A stretch of 64,000 nucleotides of DNA. Source: SURF-32 sp964648365. GTDB lineage: Bacteria > Planctomycetota > Phycisphaerae > UBA1845. The stretch is taken from the NCBI GenBank assembly GCA_964648365.1, contig CAZYLK010000002.1, positions 1 through 64,000 of the forward strand, given 5' to 3'. The notes beneath the pieces are model-generated. The model searched no databases and was not told the origin of the DNA. It saw nothing but the letters and a program-made list of their open reading frames with translations. How positions within the stretch are numbered: the stretch's first letter is position 1; each line of letters starts with the position of its first letter. The position numbers were made by a program, and so were the translations under genes. Shown in pieces: positions 34,810 through 43,550 of this stretch.

Positions 34810-36420
34810 TCAGGCGGTCAGGGCCGCGGCCGCGCGAAGATCCTGATCGCTGTCCGTGAATCGCTGGGCCACCTGCCGGAACTGGTGTTCGCACTGCATG
34901 AACGCCGCCACCACGTCGGGATCGAAGTGAGACCCGGTGTCCTTCTGGATGCGGCGGACCGCCTCCTCGTGCGGCAGCGCCTCCTTGTAGCACCGACGGC
35001 TGGTGATGGCGTCGTAAGCGTCGACCAGGGCGATGATGCGGGCGGACAGCGGAATGGCGTCGGCCTTCAACCCGCGCGGGTAGCCCCGGCCGTCAAAGCG
35101 CTCGTGGTGGCAGTAGGCGATGTCGATGCAGTGCTGCAACAGCGGCACCGGCCCGGTGCCTTCCATCGCCGCCGACAGAACGCGATAACCGATCGTGGTA
35201 TGCGTCTTCATGATCGCATACTCCTCGTCCGTCAGCGGGCCGTTCTTGGTGAGAATGTCGTCGGCGATGCCGACCTTGCCGATGTCGTGCATCGGCGCCG
35301 CCAGGCCCATCGAGAGCACGAACTCGTCGGTGATGCGATCCGCATGCGTGCCCGCGCGCGCCATCTGTCTCGCGAGGATTCTCGCGTACTGAGAAACGCG
35401 CTCCAGGTGCAGCCCCGTCTCGTTGTCGCGATACTCGGACAGTCGGCCGACGGTCGTCAGCAGGACGCGCACCGACTGCTCCAGCCGCGTTCGGCGGGTC
35501 AGATTGTTGAGCGCGATCGCCCCGGCGTCGGCGATCGAACGGATGCACTCGATTTCCTCACGCGTGAACGGCTCGTCGTCGCTCTTTTCGGTGACGTTGA
35601 GTACGCCGAGGATCTCGTCCGTCGCTTGCAGCGACGTGGACACCAGCGGCGTCGACAGGAAGGCCTCGCGGCCGTAACCGCGGGCGGACGCCGTCTTGTC
35701 GCCGTACGCGGTCGCGACGAACGTCTTTCCACTGTGGAAGACCTGCCCTGCGACGCCCTCGACGTTCTTGATTCGGATCTTGTCGACGATCTCCGGATCG
35801 ATCCCCAGCGCGCGGGCGCAGGTCAGGTACTCGCCGGTGTCGTCGGTCAGCATCAGAGAGATGCGCCCGCTGCCGGTCGCGTCGCTGACGCACTGGATCA
35901 TGGAGTCGAGGATTTCTTCGCGCTTCTGACACTGGCTGAGCTTGCGCGTGTAGTCGTAGAGCGTCTGAAGACGGCGCGTCTTCTTGTCGATCTCGCCTTC
36001 CAGCCGTTCGTTGAGTTCTTCCACGCGTCGCCGGGCGGTGGCCAGCCGGTGGACGGTGCGTACGCGGGCCAGCAGTTCCACCACGTCAAACGGCTTGCTG
36101 ACGTACTCCTGGGCGCCCGCCTCCAGCCCCAGCACCAGATCTTCGGTGCGCGAGCGGGCGGTCAGCATGATGATGGGGATGTGCTCGGTCGCCGGATTGC
36201 CCTTGAGGCGGCGGGTCGCGGTGACGCCGTCCATTTCCGGCATTCCGACGTCCATCACGATCACGTCGGGTTGGTGAGCCTCGGCCATTTCGATCGCGTC
36301 GCGACCGCTGCGGCCCACCAGGACGTTATAGCCCGACGCTTTCAGATGCGCGCTGAGGATGAAGGTCAGGTCGGGTTCGTCATCGACGAGCAGGATGGAT
36401 GCGACGTAGTTTTCCGGCAT
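34810..36420 (-). CDS. Response regulator with GAF and HD-GYP domains (RpfG-like)
   Basis: From the ATG at 36420 the product is 536 residues. A receiver domain comes first (SILLVDDEPDLTF, phospho-acceptor Asp57 in VMDVGMPEMDG, KPFD). A coiled linker follows, then a GAF domain (about 155-310), then an HD-GYP domain with HDIGK (about 375) and HHERFDGRGYP (about 440). HD-GYP enzymes hydrolyse cyclic di-GMP, and all expected catalytic residues visible here are intact. No histidine kinase is adjacent, so it is an orphan regulator. The frame extends to 36612 but the extra N-terminus lacks any domain. Confidence 0.93.
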   Translation of the reverse strand: MPENYVASILLVDDEPDLTFILSAHLKASGYNVLVGRSGRDAIEMAEAHQPDVIVMDVGMPEMDGVTATRRLKGNPATEHIPIIMLTARSRTEDLVLGLEAGAQEYVSKPFDVVELLARVRTVHRLATARRRVEELNERLEGEIDKKTRRLQTLYDYTRKLSQCQKREEILDSMIQCVSDATGSGRISLMLTDDTGEYLTCARALGIDPEIVDKIRIKNVEGVAGQVFHSGKTFVATAYGDKTASARGYGREAFLSTPLVSTSLQATDEILGVLNVTEKSDDEPFTREEIECIRSIADAGAIALNNLTRRTRLEQSVRVLLTTVGRLSEYRDNETGLHLERVSQYARILARQMARAGTHADRITDEFVLSMGLAAPMHDIGKVGIADDILTKNGPLTDEEYAIMKTHTTIGYRVLSAAMEGTGPVPLLQHCIDIAYCHHERFDGRGYPRGLKADAIPLSARIIALVDAYDAITSRRCYKEALPHEEAVRRIQKDTGSHFDPDVVAAFMQCEHQFRQVAQRFTDSDQDLRAAAALTA

Positions 36421-36741
36421 GACCAGTCCCCGACGGCACGGACCTCCCGGCGCGCGGGCGCGCCGGGCGCGTGATCGCTGTTGCATCGGCGGATTGGCCG
36501 CACGACACAACTCATACCGACCGTAGCGCGGGTCCGAAAACGTATCGGGGTGAATCCGGCAGCACCTCGCCGGAGTGGCGATCTGAGGGTGCGCCTCAAG
36601 CAGGCGCGGCACGGTCGCACAGCGGCGAGCCGTGATCGAGTATCCGGCCCGTGGAGCACGCTGCTTGGGTCCGGTAAACTTTCCCGTTCGTGGTTACGCG
36701 GCCGGCCGGAGTGTGGCCGTCCCCGGCGTCCGGCGGTGCTC
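36421..36741. other. Intergenic region, no feature seen
   Basis: A divergent gap of about 320 bases between the HD-GYP regulator and the small unknown gene. No convincing promoter, hairpin or gene was found. Confidence 0.4.
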
Positions 36742-37227
36742 ATGTTTACAACACCGACTGAAATGGAGCGCGACCTTCGTGAGGCTCTGGCGGTGGCCGG
36801 GATGCCCGACTGGGCGTCGATCGAGTTTCCCGACTGTCGCGAGACGCTTGCCTGGGTCGAGGCGCAGGAGGGGCGGCGGGCTTGCGCGATCGTCGTCAGA
36901 GGGGCGGAGGAGGAATCGGAGGTTTCAGACGGGCCGCCGGATTACCTCGAAATCTCACTCGACCTGGCCGAGCGGATTCTGTCGGACCATCTGCGCCGCT
37001 GGCTGGCGCGGCGGGGGTGGCAGGTGCAGCTTGACGCGGTGCGGAACGAGGCCCGCTGGCGCCTGGCGGACGCGGTCTCGTTCGCGGATGGCGGTGGCGA
37101 TCGGCTGGATGCGGAGTATCCCTCGGGATCGGATGAACTCAGCGTGCTCTGCGATTCGGTGGTCGCGGTTGCGACGGCCTGCTCGACGCCTATGGAGATT
37201 CGCACGGCCGCGCCGGCGGCGCAATGA
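36742..37227 (+). CDS. Small hypothetical protein
   Basis: An ATG at 36742 gives 161 residues, acidic overall, with no signal peptide or membrane helix. It looks globular (EMERDLREALAVAGMPDWAS; LSDHLRRWLARRGWQVQLDA). I do not recognise a family. Codon-position GC bias is consistent with coding. It may be shorter or longer, as upstream frames are open. Confidence 0.45.
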   Translation: MFTTPTEMERDLREALAVAGMPDWASIEFPDCRETLAWVEAQEGRRACAIVVRGAEEESEVSDGPPDYLEISLDLAERILSDHLRRWLARRGWQVQLDAVRNEARWRLADAVSFADGGGDRLDAEYPSGSDELSVLCDSVVAVATACSTPMEIRTAAPAAQ

Positions 37228-37284
37228 CGTGGGCGGTCCTGGATTGTGCCCCCCCGGATCTTCAGCGGCACGCGTGCGTCTCGC

Positions 37285-38166
37285 CTATGACGAGCGTGAA
37301 TGTCCGGACGCCTCTGACCGCGCCACGATGACAATCCCCGCACGTTCCGCGGCCGCGATCACGGCTTCACGGTCGACGATGACGGTCTGCCTCGCTTCGA
37401 TGACCAGCGCCGTCGCTCCGGCAGCCTTCAGGTTGGCAATCGTCTCCGGCCCGATGGTCGGCACGTCGAAGCGCGGATCCTGATTCGGCTTGGCGACCTT
37501 GACCAACATCCAGCCTCCCTGGCGGCAAAGCTGTCCCGCCCGTTCGATCATCCGGTCGGTGCCTTCGATGGCCTCGACCGCGATCACTTCGCGCTCTTTG
37601 ACCGCGATGGACTGCCCGATATCCAGGTCGCCCATGCGCTTGGCGATGGCCCAGCCGAAATCGGCGTCGGCGGACTGCGCGGCCGTCGGGCGGCGGGCGG
37701 TCAGCACGCCCTCCGGGGCGAGATGTTCAGCGGTGTATCGCGTGCAGGGGTCCATGACGATTCCATGCCGGGCGAACTCATCCGCCACGGCCGCCAGCAC
37801 CGTGTCGTTCCGCTTGTCCGGGATGCGGAAAAACCACAGGCGCAGGCTGGTCCAGTCCGGCAGCATCTTAAGCAGTCGAAACCGCCCGTACATATCCGCC
37901 TTCCGCACCGACCCCGCCAGAATCACCCGATCCGCCCGCCGCCGCCGCAACGTCCGAATCCACCCCCCCAGCTTCGCCAGCCCGGACCATGTGAACGTAT
38001 CCGCCAGTTCCGCCAGCTTGGGATCAGCGAGTCCCCGCAGAGCGATGACGTGAACGCGGCAGTCCGCCCGACGTGCGCCTTCGGCGACCATGAAGGGAAA
38101 GCGGCCGTGACCGGCGATGAGGCCGAGGGTGGGAGGGGAAGAAGGCGGCGGCGCAACGGCGTTCAC
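37285..38166 (-). CDS. lpxI: UDP-2,3-diacylglucosamine pyrophosphatase LpxI (DUF1009)
   Basis: From the GTG at 38166 the product is 293 residues, close to known LpxI length. It begins TLGLIAGHGRFPFMVAEGAR and ends with TIGPETIANLKAAGATALVI and REAVIAAAERAGIVIVA, the two halves typical of the LpxI family. LpxI removes UMP from UDP-2,3-diacylglucosamine to give lipid X in lipid A synthesis. Its presence supports an LPS-type outer membrane. Another GTG at 38247 would add 27 basic residues with no family match. No other lpx gene is in the window. Confidence 0.9.
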   Translation of the reverse strand: MNAVAPPPSSPPTLGLIAGHGRFPFMVAEGARRADCRVHVIALRGLADPKLAELADTFTWSGLAKLGGWIRTLRRRRADRVILAGSVRKADMYGRFRLLKMLPDWTSLRLWFFRIPDKRNDTVLAAVADEFARHGIVMDPCTRYTAEHLAPEGVLTARRPTAAQSADADFGWAIAKRMGDLDIGQSIAVKEREVIAVEAIEGTDRMIERAGQLCRQGGWMLVKVAKPNQDPRFDVPTIGPETIANLKAAGATALVIEARQTVIVDREAVIAAAERAGIVIVARSEASGHSRSS

Positions 38167-38356
38167 GCCGGTCAGCCTACGCGACGGGCGTGGATCGAGG
38201 CAACTGGCGTCGGCGCACCGGCGGCGGTTTTTTAGGTAGGCGACCACCGGCGTGGTATGATCGCCACCAGATGTTCAAGCCGTCGGGCGGCGATGGTGCA
38301 TGCCGGGCGGGCGAGGGGCGTTCCGCGCTGCTGATCGTATGACACAGAGGGCACCC

Positions 38357-40438
38357 ATGCTCAAGTCCGCGCATCGTGCTGGCTCAGGGGGGCTTGGCCT
38401 TTGCGTTGTCGCTTCGATTGGGTCGATTCTGGTATCCGCCGCCGCCGCATCCGCCGCTGACAGCGGCGCCTGGCAACTGGTCGACCCGTCGCTGCGCGCG
38501 CGTACTGCGTTGGCGATGGCGTACGACAGTCGTCGTGGCGTTGTGGTGATGTTTGGGGGGTTTGACATTGCTGACCAAACCTATCTGAGCGACACGTGGG
38601 AGTACGACGGGCAGCGGTGGACACGCAAGAGCACGGAAGGCCCGACCCCCAGGTCTCGGCACAAGATGACATACGACAGTGAGCGCGGCGTTATTGTTTT
38701 GTTTGGCGGCGTGAATGCCGAGCGACGGTACGGCGACACCTGGGAGTGGGACGGAGCGGCGTGGACATTGCGCTCAACGACGGGTCCGACTCCGCGCTGG
38801 TGGCCGGCACTGGCGTACGACGAGCATCGCGGCGTGGTCGTTGTGCAGGGCGGCTATGACGGCGAGTACCAAGACGACACGTGGGAGTGGGATGGCGAGG
38901 TGTGGACTCCGATCGAGTTTGGTCCGCGTCCTCGACTGGGCACGCCGAGCATGGTCTATGACAGCGCCCGGCGCGTAATGGTGCTTTTTGGCCTGGCGGG
39001 CAAGGAACAGACGTGGGAATACAACGGCGGCGCGTGGGTTCTACGCCACGAAGAGAACGGGATTACGACCGCAGCCGTGCTGGCTTACGACTCAATGCGC
39101 CGCGTGACCGTGAAGCACGGTGATGCGTGGTCGCTCCACAGGGAAACCGAGGAGTGGGATGGCCAATCGTGGAAGACCGTGCCGAACTCGGAGATTGGCA
39201 CGGTTGACAGCCAGGGCATGGCCTATGACTCCCGTCGCGCTGTTACGGTCTTGTTCGGAGGAGAGTTCGACCCGTACGCGCGGGACACCACGTGGGAATG
39301 GGACGGGCAGGCCTGGACGTTGCGTTCAACCGGTCCCTTGGGGCGGTTCAGCGCGGAAATGGTGTACGACTCTGTCCGAGGGCATTGCGTTCTCTTCGGC
39401 GGAACCCGCCGCCCGTCAACGGCGGAGGCGGACCACACCTTCGCCTGGGATGGTCGGCAGTGGTCGTTGTTGGGTACGGCCGGACCGGATGGTCGAGCGG
39501 GCCATACGATGGCTTACAATAGCCGGCGGGAGACGACGCTGCTCTTCGGCGGATCCGATAGCGAGACCTGGGAATGGAACGGCGCCGAATGGACGTGGCT
39601 GACGGACGCCGTTCCGTCCCGGCGAAGCAATCACGCGATGGCTTATGACCGCGCCCGCGACGTTGTCGTCCTTTTCGGCGGGTGGAACGGTAGCTACATC
39701 GACGAGACCTGGGAGTGGAAAGGCACCCAGTGGAGCTTGGCGAGCACGCGCGGCCCGTCCGCCCGCAACGTACATGCCATGGCCTACGATACGGTCCGCG
39801 CAGCGACGGTGCTGTTCGGCGGAAGAACGCAACGTGGTCACAGCGGCGAAACCTGGGAGTGGGACGGCCGGCGTTGGACGCTGATGGCCGACGTCGGGCC
39901 GGAAGCGCGTGGGAACCACGGCATGGTCTATGATGAAGCTCGGCAGGTCACCGTGCTTTACGGAGGGGATGCGATTGGTGGTAGCGGGGAGCGATTTTCC
40001 GACTTGTGGGAGTGGGACGGCGTCGAATGGCGACAGAGGCAGGTAGCGAGCATCGGCACACGACGGGCTCACGCGATGGCCTACGACAGCGACCGGCAGC
40101 GCATCGTGCTCTTCGGCGGCCTGGCCGACGGCGACGAGCGCTTCGGCGACACGTGGGAGTTTGATCCCTGCGTGGGGCTGTCGAAGTTGAAGGCCCGCTG
40201 CAAGGGCAACGAGGGTAAGCGGCACAAGGTCAAGGTCGTCGTGCGCACATCGCTGCCGCAAGGCTCGACCGTCCCGGTGGATAACACCGACCTCGAAAAC
40301 AACACCACCGACCGCCAACGCATCACCGTAAACAACCGCGGCAAAGCCAAAACCACCTGGCGCCGCCAGCACGGCCAGCACACCATCACCGCCGCCGACT
40401 GCCCCCGCCTCCGCCAGCCGGTCTTATGTGATCCATAA
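38357..40438 (+). CDS. Secreted Kelch-like propeller protein with shared C-terminal Cys domain
   Basis: The ATG at 38357 follows AGAGG and starts a signal peptide (LCVVASIGSILVSAAAASA); the product is 693 residues. Twelve repeats of about 50 residues each carry HAMAYDSxRxVVVLFGG and DTWEWDGxxWT, the glycine-pair and tryptophan marks of galactose-oxidase/Kelch blades. Two six-bladed propellers or one large ring would fit. The final 89 residues (from 40169) are the module shared with the proteins at 22265 and 28068 (CVGLSKLKARC, NNRGKAKTTW, GQHTI, LCDP). Probably extracellular. No catalytic motif is seen. Confidence 0.82.
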   Translation: MLKSAHRAGSGGLGLCVVASIGSILVSAAAASAADSGAWQLVDPSLRARTALAMAYDSRRGVVVMFGGFDIADQTYLSDTWEYDGQRWTRKSTEGPTPRSRHKMTYDSERGVIVLFGGVNAERRYGDTWEWDGAAWTLRSTTGPTPRWWPALAYDEHRGVVVVQGGYDGEYQDDTWEWDGEVWTPIEFGPRPRLGTPSMVYDSARRVMVLFGLAGKEQTWEYNGGAWVLRHEENGITTAAVLAYDSMRRVTVKHGDAWSLHRETEEWDGQSWKTVPNSEIGTVDSQGMAYDSRRAVTVLFGGEFDPYARDTTWEWDGQAWTLRSTGPLGRFSAEMVYDSVRGHCVLFGGTRRPSTAEADHTFAWDGRQWSLLGTAGPDGRAGHTMAYNSRRETTLLFGGSDSETWEWNGAEWTWLTDAVPSRRSNHAMAYDRARDVVVLFGGWNGSYIDETWEWKGTQWSLASTRGPSARNVHAMAYDTVRAATVLFGGRTQRGHSGETWEWDGRRWTLMADVGPEARGNHGMVYDEARQVTVLYGGDAIGGSGERFSDLWEWDGVEWRQRQVASIGTRRAHAMAYDSDRQRIVLFGGLADGDERFGDTWEFDPCVGLSKLKARCKGNEGKRHKVKVVVRTSLPQGSTVPVDNTDLENNTTDRQRITVNNRGKAKTTWRRQHGQHTITAADCPRLRQPVLCDP

Positions 40439-40461
40439 GCCGAGGCCGCGACGACCCGTGA

Positions 40462-40563
40462 AAAGGTGTCAGGATGCCTCGTCGCGCCGTCGAACAGTCT
40501 CTCGCGGCGAAACCCGCCGCGCATCTACGACCACGTCCCCTCCGGAATCATCCTGACACCTTT
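40462..40563. repeat. 102-bp palindromic element with perfect 15-bp inverted ends
   Basis: AAAGGTGTCAGGATG at 40462-40476 is repeated exactly inverted at 40549-40563. An inner hairpin (GCGGCG...CGCCGC) lies near 40504-40522. The end sequence resembles those of MITE/REP-type elements mobilised by Y1 (RAYT-like) transposases. No transposase is present in the window. It lies between the convergent Kelch and metG genes and could serve both as a transcription terminator. Confidence 0.7.
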
Positions 40564-40596
40564 CCCCCGCCCGTGGGCCACGCCCGTCCGCTCCAC

Positions 40597-42375
40597 CTAC
40601 CCCCCGAACACCTCCGCTCCGTCGATCCGCGGAAACAGCACCTCCGCCGCCGCCAGCGTCTGCCCCGCCGCCAGTTCGTCCGTCGCGGAACTCCAGGCTT
40701 CGTAGGCCCGCGGCGTCCGCGACCCGTCGCCAGCCGCATCCTGGGTGCCGGGCAGCCCCAGCATCTTCGCCGCCTTCGCGGCGGAATGCGGCAGGAACGG
40801 CGCCATCAGCGTGGTCAGCGTCCGCGCGGTCTGGAGGCAGATGTTGATCGCGCGGCCGCACGCCGCCATGTCCGTCTTGCGCGACAGGAACGGCTTGGTC
40901 AGGTCGAAGTAGGCGTTGCCGGCCCGCGCCAGCGCCATCATCTCACCCTGGGCGGCCTTGAAGTGGCACGCCTCCAGTTCGGCCGCCACCTTCTCCACGG
41001 CCGCGGCGCAGCGGGCGAGTTGCTCGCGGTCCGCGTCGTCACGATCGCCCGCGTCGGGCACCCTGCCGTCGAAGTACTTGTGTGCGAACGAGATGCACCG
41101 GTTGAAGAAGTTCCCCAGCGCGTTGCCGAGTTCGCCGTTGTTACGGGCGATGAAGTCGTCGATCTCGAACGCGGATCGCTGCGACTCGGGCGCGATGGCC
41201 GTCAGGTAGTAGCGCAGCGGATCGGGCGGCAGGAGCTTCAGGTAGTCCTCGATCCAGACGGCGTTGCCGCGCGTCTTGCTGATCTTTTCTTCATCCTTGC
41301 CGGGGAACTTGATGTTCAAGAACGAGTTGGCCACCACGTTGTGCGGAAGCTGGTACTCCCCCGCTTCACCTTGCGGCGAGCCGCTGTCGTGGGTGGCGAA
41401 CATCATGGCCGGCCAGGTGATGGCGTGGAAGACGATGTTGTCCTCCCCGATGAAGTGAACGACTTTGCACGCCGGATCTTTCCACCACGCGGCGTAATCG
41501 TCCGCGCGGCCGCCCTCCTGCTCGCACAGCGCGGCCGTGAACGACACGTAGCCGATCGGCGCGTCGAACCAGACGTAGAGCGACTTGCCCTTCGCGTCCG
41601 GATCATCCAGCGGCACCGGCACGCCCCACGTCAGATCGCGGGTCATGGCCCGCTCGGGCAGGCCCTCCGCCTCGATGCGCCCCAGTGACTGGTTGATCAC
41701 CACGGGCCGCCAGTGCGCCCCGGCCGTCGCGGGATCCTTCTTGCTCGCCAGCCACTCGGAGAGCTTGCCCTGAAGCTGGTCCAGCCGCAGGTACCAGTGG
41801 CAGGTTTCGCGCAGCTCCGGCCGGGTCCGGGTCATCTCGCTGACCGGGTCGATCAGGTCGGTCTGATCCAGCGCCCGGCCGCAGTTTTCGCACTGGTCGC
41901 CGTAGGCCTGGTCGCTCTTGCAGTGCGGGCAGGTGCCCTTCACGAAGCGGTCGGGCAGAAACTGCGCCGCCTCCACGTCGTAAAGCTGCTTCGAGGTCCG
42001 CTTGGTGAACAGGCCTTTCTCGAAAATCCTGAGGAAAAACTCCTGGCTGAAGCGTTCGTGCGTCCGCACGTAATCCGGCTGGTGCGTGCCGCCGTAGATG
42101 TCGAATTCGATGCCCAGCCCGGCGAAGGCCTCCCGCTGGGAGCGGTTGAAGCCGGCCGTGACGTCTTCAACCGGTTTGCCCATCTCGCGGGCGGTTTTCA
42201 GTGCTGCCACGCCGTTATCGTCGCTGCCGCAGATGAACCGCACGTCCGCCCCGGTCGCCCGCAGGTAGCGCACGTAGATGTCCGCCGGCAGGTATGCCCC
42301 GGCGATGTGGCCGACGTGGAGCCGGCCGTTGGAGTAGGGCAAAGCCCCGGTGATCAGGAATCTTCGCTGGGCCAT
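40597..42375 (-). CDS. metG: Methionyl-tRNA synthetase
   Basis: The 592-residue class I synthetase has GALPYSNGRLHVGHIAGAYL with the HIGH motif as HVGH (20-23). The zinc-finger insert has CPHC and CENC (near 150-165), WGVPVP is present, and the KMSKS loop reads KISKT. It charges tRNA-Met with methionine. The C-terminal tRNA-binding (Trbp111-like) domain found in some MetG proteins is absent, so it is the shorter form. It is divergent from tatA and convergent with the Kelch gene. Confidence 0.96.
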   Translation of the reverse strand: MAQRRFLITGALPYSNGRLHVGHIAGAYLPADIYVRYLRATGADVRFICGSDDNGVAALKTAREMGKPVEDVTAGFNRSQREAFAGLGIEFDIYGGTHQPDYVRTHERFSQEFFLRIFEKGLFTKRTSKQLYDVEAAQFLPDRFVKGTCPHCKSDQAYGDQCENCGRALDQTDLIDPVSEMTRTRPELRETCHWYLRLDQLQGKLSEWLASKKDPATAGAHWRPVVINQSLGRIEAEGLPERAMTRDLTWGVPVPLDDPDAKGKSLYVWFDAPIGYVSFTAALCEQEGGRADDYAAWWKDPACKVVHFIGEDNIVFHAITWPAMMFATHDSGSPQGEAGEYQLPHNVVANSFLNIKFPGKDEEKISKTRGNAVWIEDYLKLLPPDPLRYYLTAIAPESQRSAFEIDDFIARNNGELGNALGNFFNRCISFAHKYFDGRVPDAGDRDDADREQLARCAAAVEKVAAELEACHFKAAQGEMMALARAGNAYFDLTKPFLSRKTDMAACGRAINICLQTARTLTTLMAPFLPHSAAKAAKMLGLPGTQDAAGDGSRTPRAYEAWSSATDELAAGQTLAAAEVLFPRIDGAEVFGG

Positions 42376-42518
42376 AAGGTTGAAATCCGTTCCGGCGACG
42401 CCGTAATTGCAGCGTTTGGGGGCCTTTTGACGACGATTCTAGGGATTCGACGGGGCCGGACAAGGATACCCGCCCGTCCGATGCGTCGGGACGTGAATGG
42501 CGCGACGGCGCTGACGTT

Positions 42519-42548
42519 TTGACGAACGGCGTTCTGCCCTCGTACAAT
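42519..42548 (+). promoter_or_regulatory. Promoter of tatA
   Basis: TTGACG at 42519-42524 and TACAAT at 42543-42548, spacer 18 nt, lie 60 bases before the tatA ATG in the divergent metG-tatA gap. Confidence 0.65.
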
Positions 42549-42607
42549 ATCAGCGATCAGGATGGGTGCGCGGGCGGGACCGCGCCCCTCCCGGAAAGGC
42601 GGTGCCC

Positions 42608-42922
42608 ATGCTTCCCACACTTCCCATGCTCGCGATCGGCATGCCCGGTCCGTTCGAGATGCTCTTCATCGTCGTCGTGGCACTGCTGATCTTCGGCCGC
42701 CGACTTCCGGACATCGCCCGCTCGGCCGGCAAGAGCATCGTCGAGTTCAAGAAGGGCCTCAACGACGTCAAGGATGAGATCGATCGCAACGCCGACGACC
42801 GCGGCCGGAATCGGAACCTGCCCGCTCAGAAGGGCCGCACGCTCCCGGAGTCGGCCGACGAGGGAGAGGAGCCGGCGCGATCGCGCGCCGACGCCCGGGT
42901 CGGATCGGAATCGAGCGATTGA
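42608..42922 (+). CDS. tatA: Twin-arginine translocase subunit TatA/TatE
   Basis: The 104-residue protein has one N-terminal membrane helix (MLFIVVVALLIFG) followed by the family FGxxLP hinge (FGRRLPDIARSAGKSIVEFK) and an amphipathic helix, then a charged tail. TatA forms the pore of the Tat pathway for folded proteins. No tatC lies next to it. A start at 42566 would add 14 residues; the ATG at 42608 fits better. Confidence 0.92.
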   Translation: MLPTLPMLAIGMPGPFEMLFIVVVALLIFGRRLPDIARSAGKSIVEFKKGLNDVKDEIDRNADDRGRNRNLPAQKGRTLPESADEGEEPARSRADARVGSESSD

Positions 42923-42941
42923 TTCGAGCGGCCCCGATGGG

Positions 42942-43517
42942 TCAGTTCTGCGCCCCGTCGCCGGCCCGCGCGGATTCGGCTGAGTCGATGCGGAACACGT
43001 TGTCGAAGGCCTCGGTGAAGTCGAAGACGGAATCGAAGTCGTCGAGGGTGTCGCCGGGCTGCTTTTTCATCTGACCCCGCTCGATCGCCTCGAAAACGAT
43101 GCGGCCCAGGTCCATCGTTTCGCGGATGTTCCACCGGTTGAGCACGAGCCGGGCCATCATGCCCCATCGCTTCAGGGCGTACTCCCGCAGCCCCCAGCAC
43201 AACTGCCGGCCGGTGATGTGCCGGTTCAGCTTGTGCTTGCCGCCGATGGCGTCGATCGCGCTTGCCACGTCCTCCGGGAGTTCACCGTTCTCGTACGAGC
43301 GGGCGAGTTCCTCCCAGTCCAGGTGGTGCTGCTCGACGAACGCCGCCAGCTTCTGGTGATTGACCGTCTCGGGGCCGTGAATCTTGCGAATCGAGTAGGT
43401 CACGCCCTCGCCGACCATCTCGAATGCCTCGGCGGGGTAACGCGAAGGCGGGCGCACCTCCTCGGCATCGGTCGCCGGACCCGCCTGTTGTGCTGGACTC
43501 TTTGAGACGGAACTCAT
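42942..43517 (-). CDS. Minf_1886 family protein
   Basis: The 191-residue protein has the conserved core of the Minf_1886 family: FEMVGEGVTYSIRKIHG near the N-terminus, then HITGRQLCWGLREYALKRWG, MMARLVLNRWNIRETMDLGR-IVFEAIERG and a C-terminal DDFDSVFDFTEAFD. The family is known from planctomycetes and verrucomicrobia, and its function is unknown. An inserted segment at about residues 60-95 is less conserved. The gene is convergent with tatA and is probably the last of a minus-strand set with the PSP1 and thioredoxin genes. Confidence 0.85.
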   Translation of the reverse strand: MSSVSKSPAQQAGPATDAEEVRPPSRYPAEAFEMVGEGVTYSIRKIHGPETVNHQKLAAFVEQHHLDWEELARSYENGELPEDVASAIDAIGGKHKLNRHITGRQLCWGLREYALKRWGMMARLVLNRWNIRETMDLGRIVFEAIERGQMKKQPGDTLDDFDSVFDFTEAFDNVFRIDSAESARAGDGAQN

Positions 43518-43550
43518 CTTGCCTCCACCGACCTGCCAACTATATCGGCA

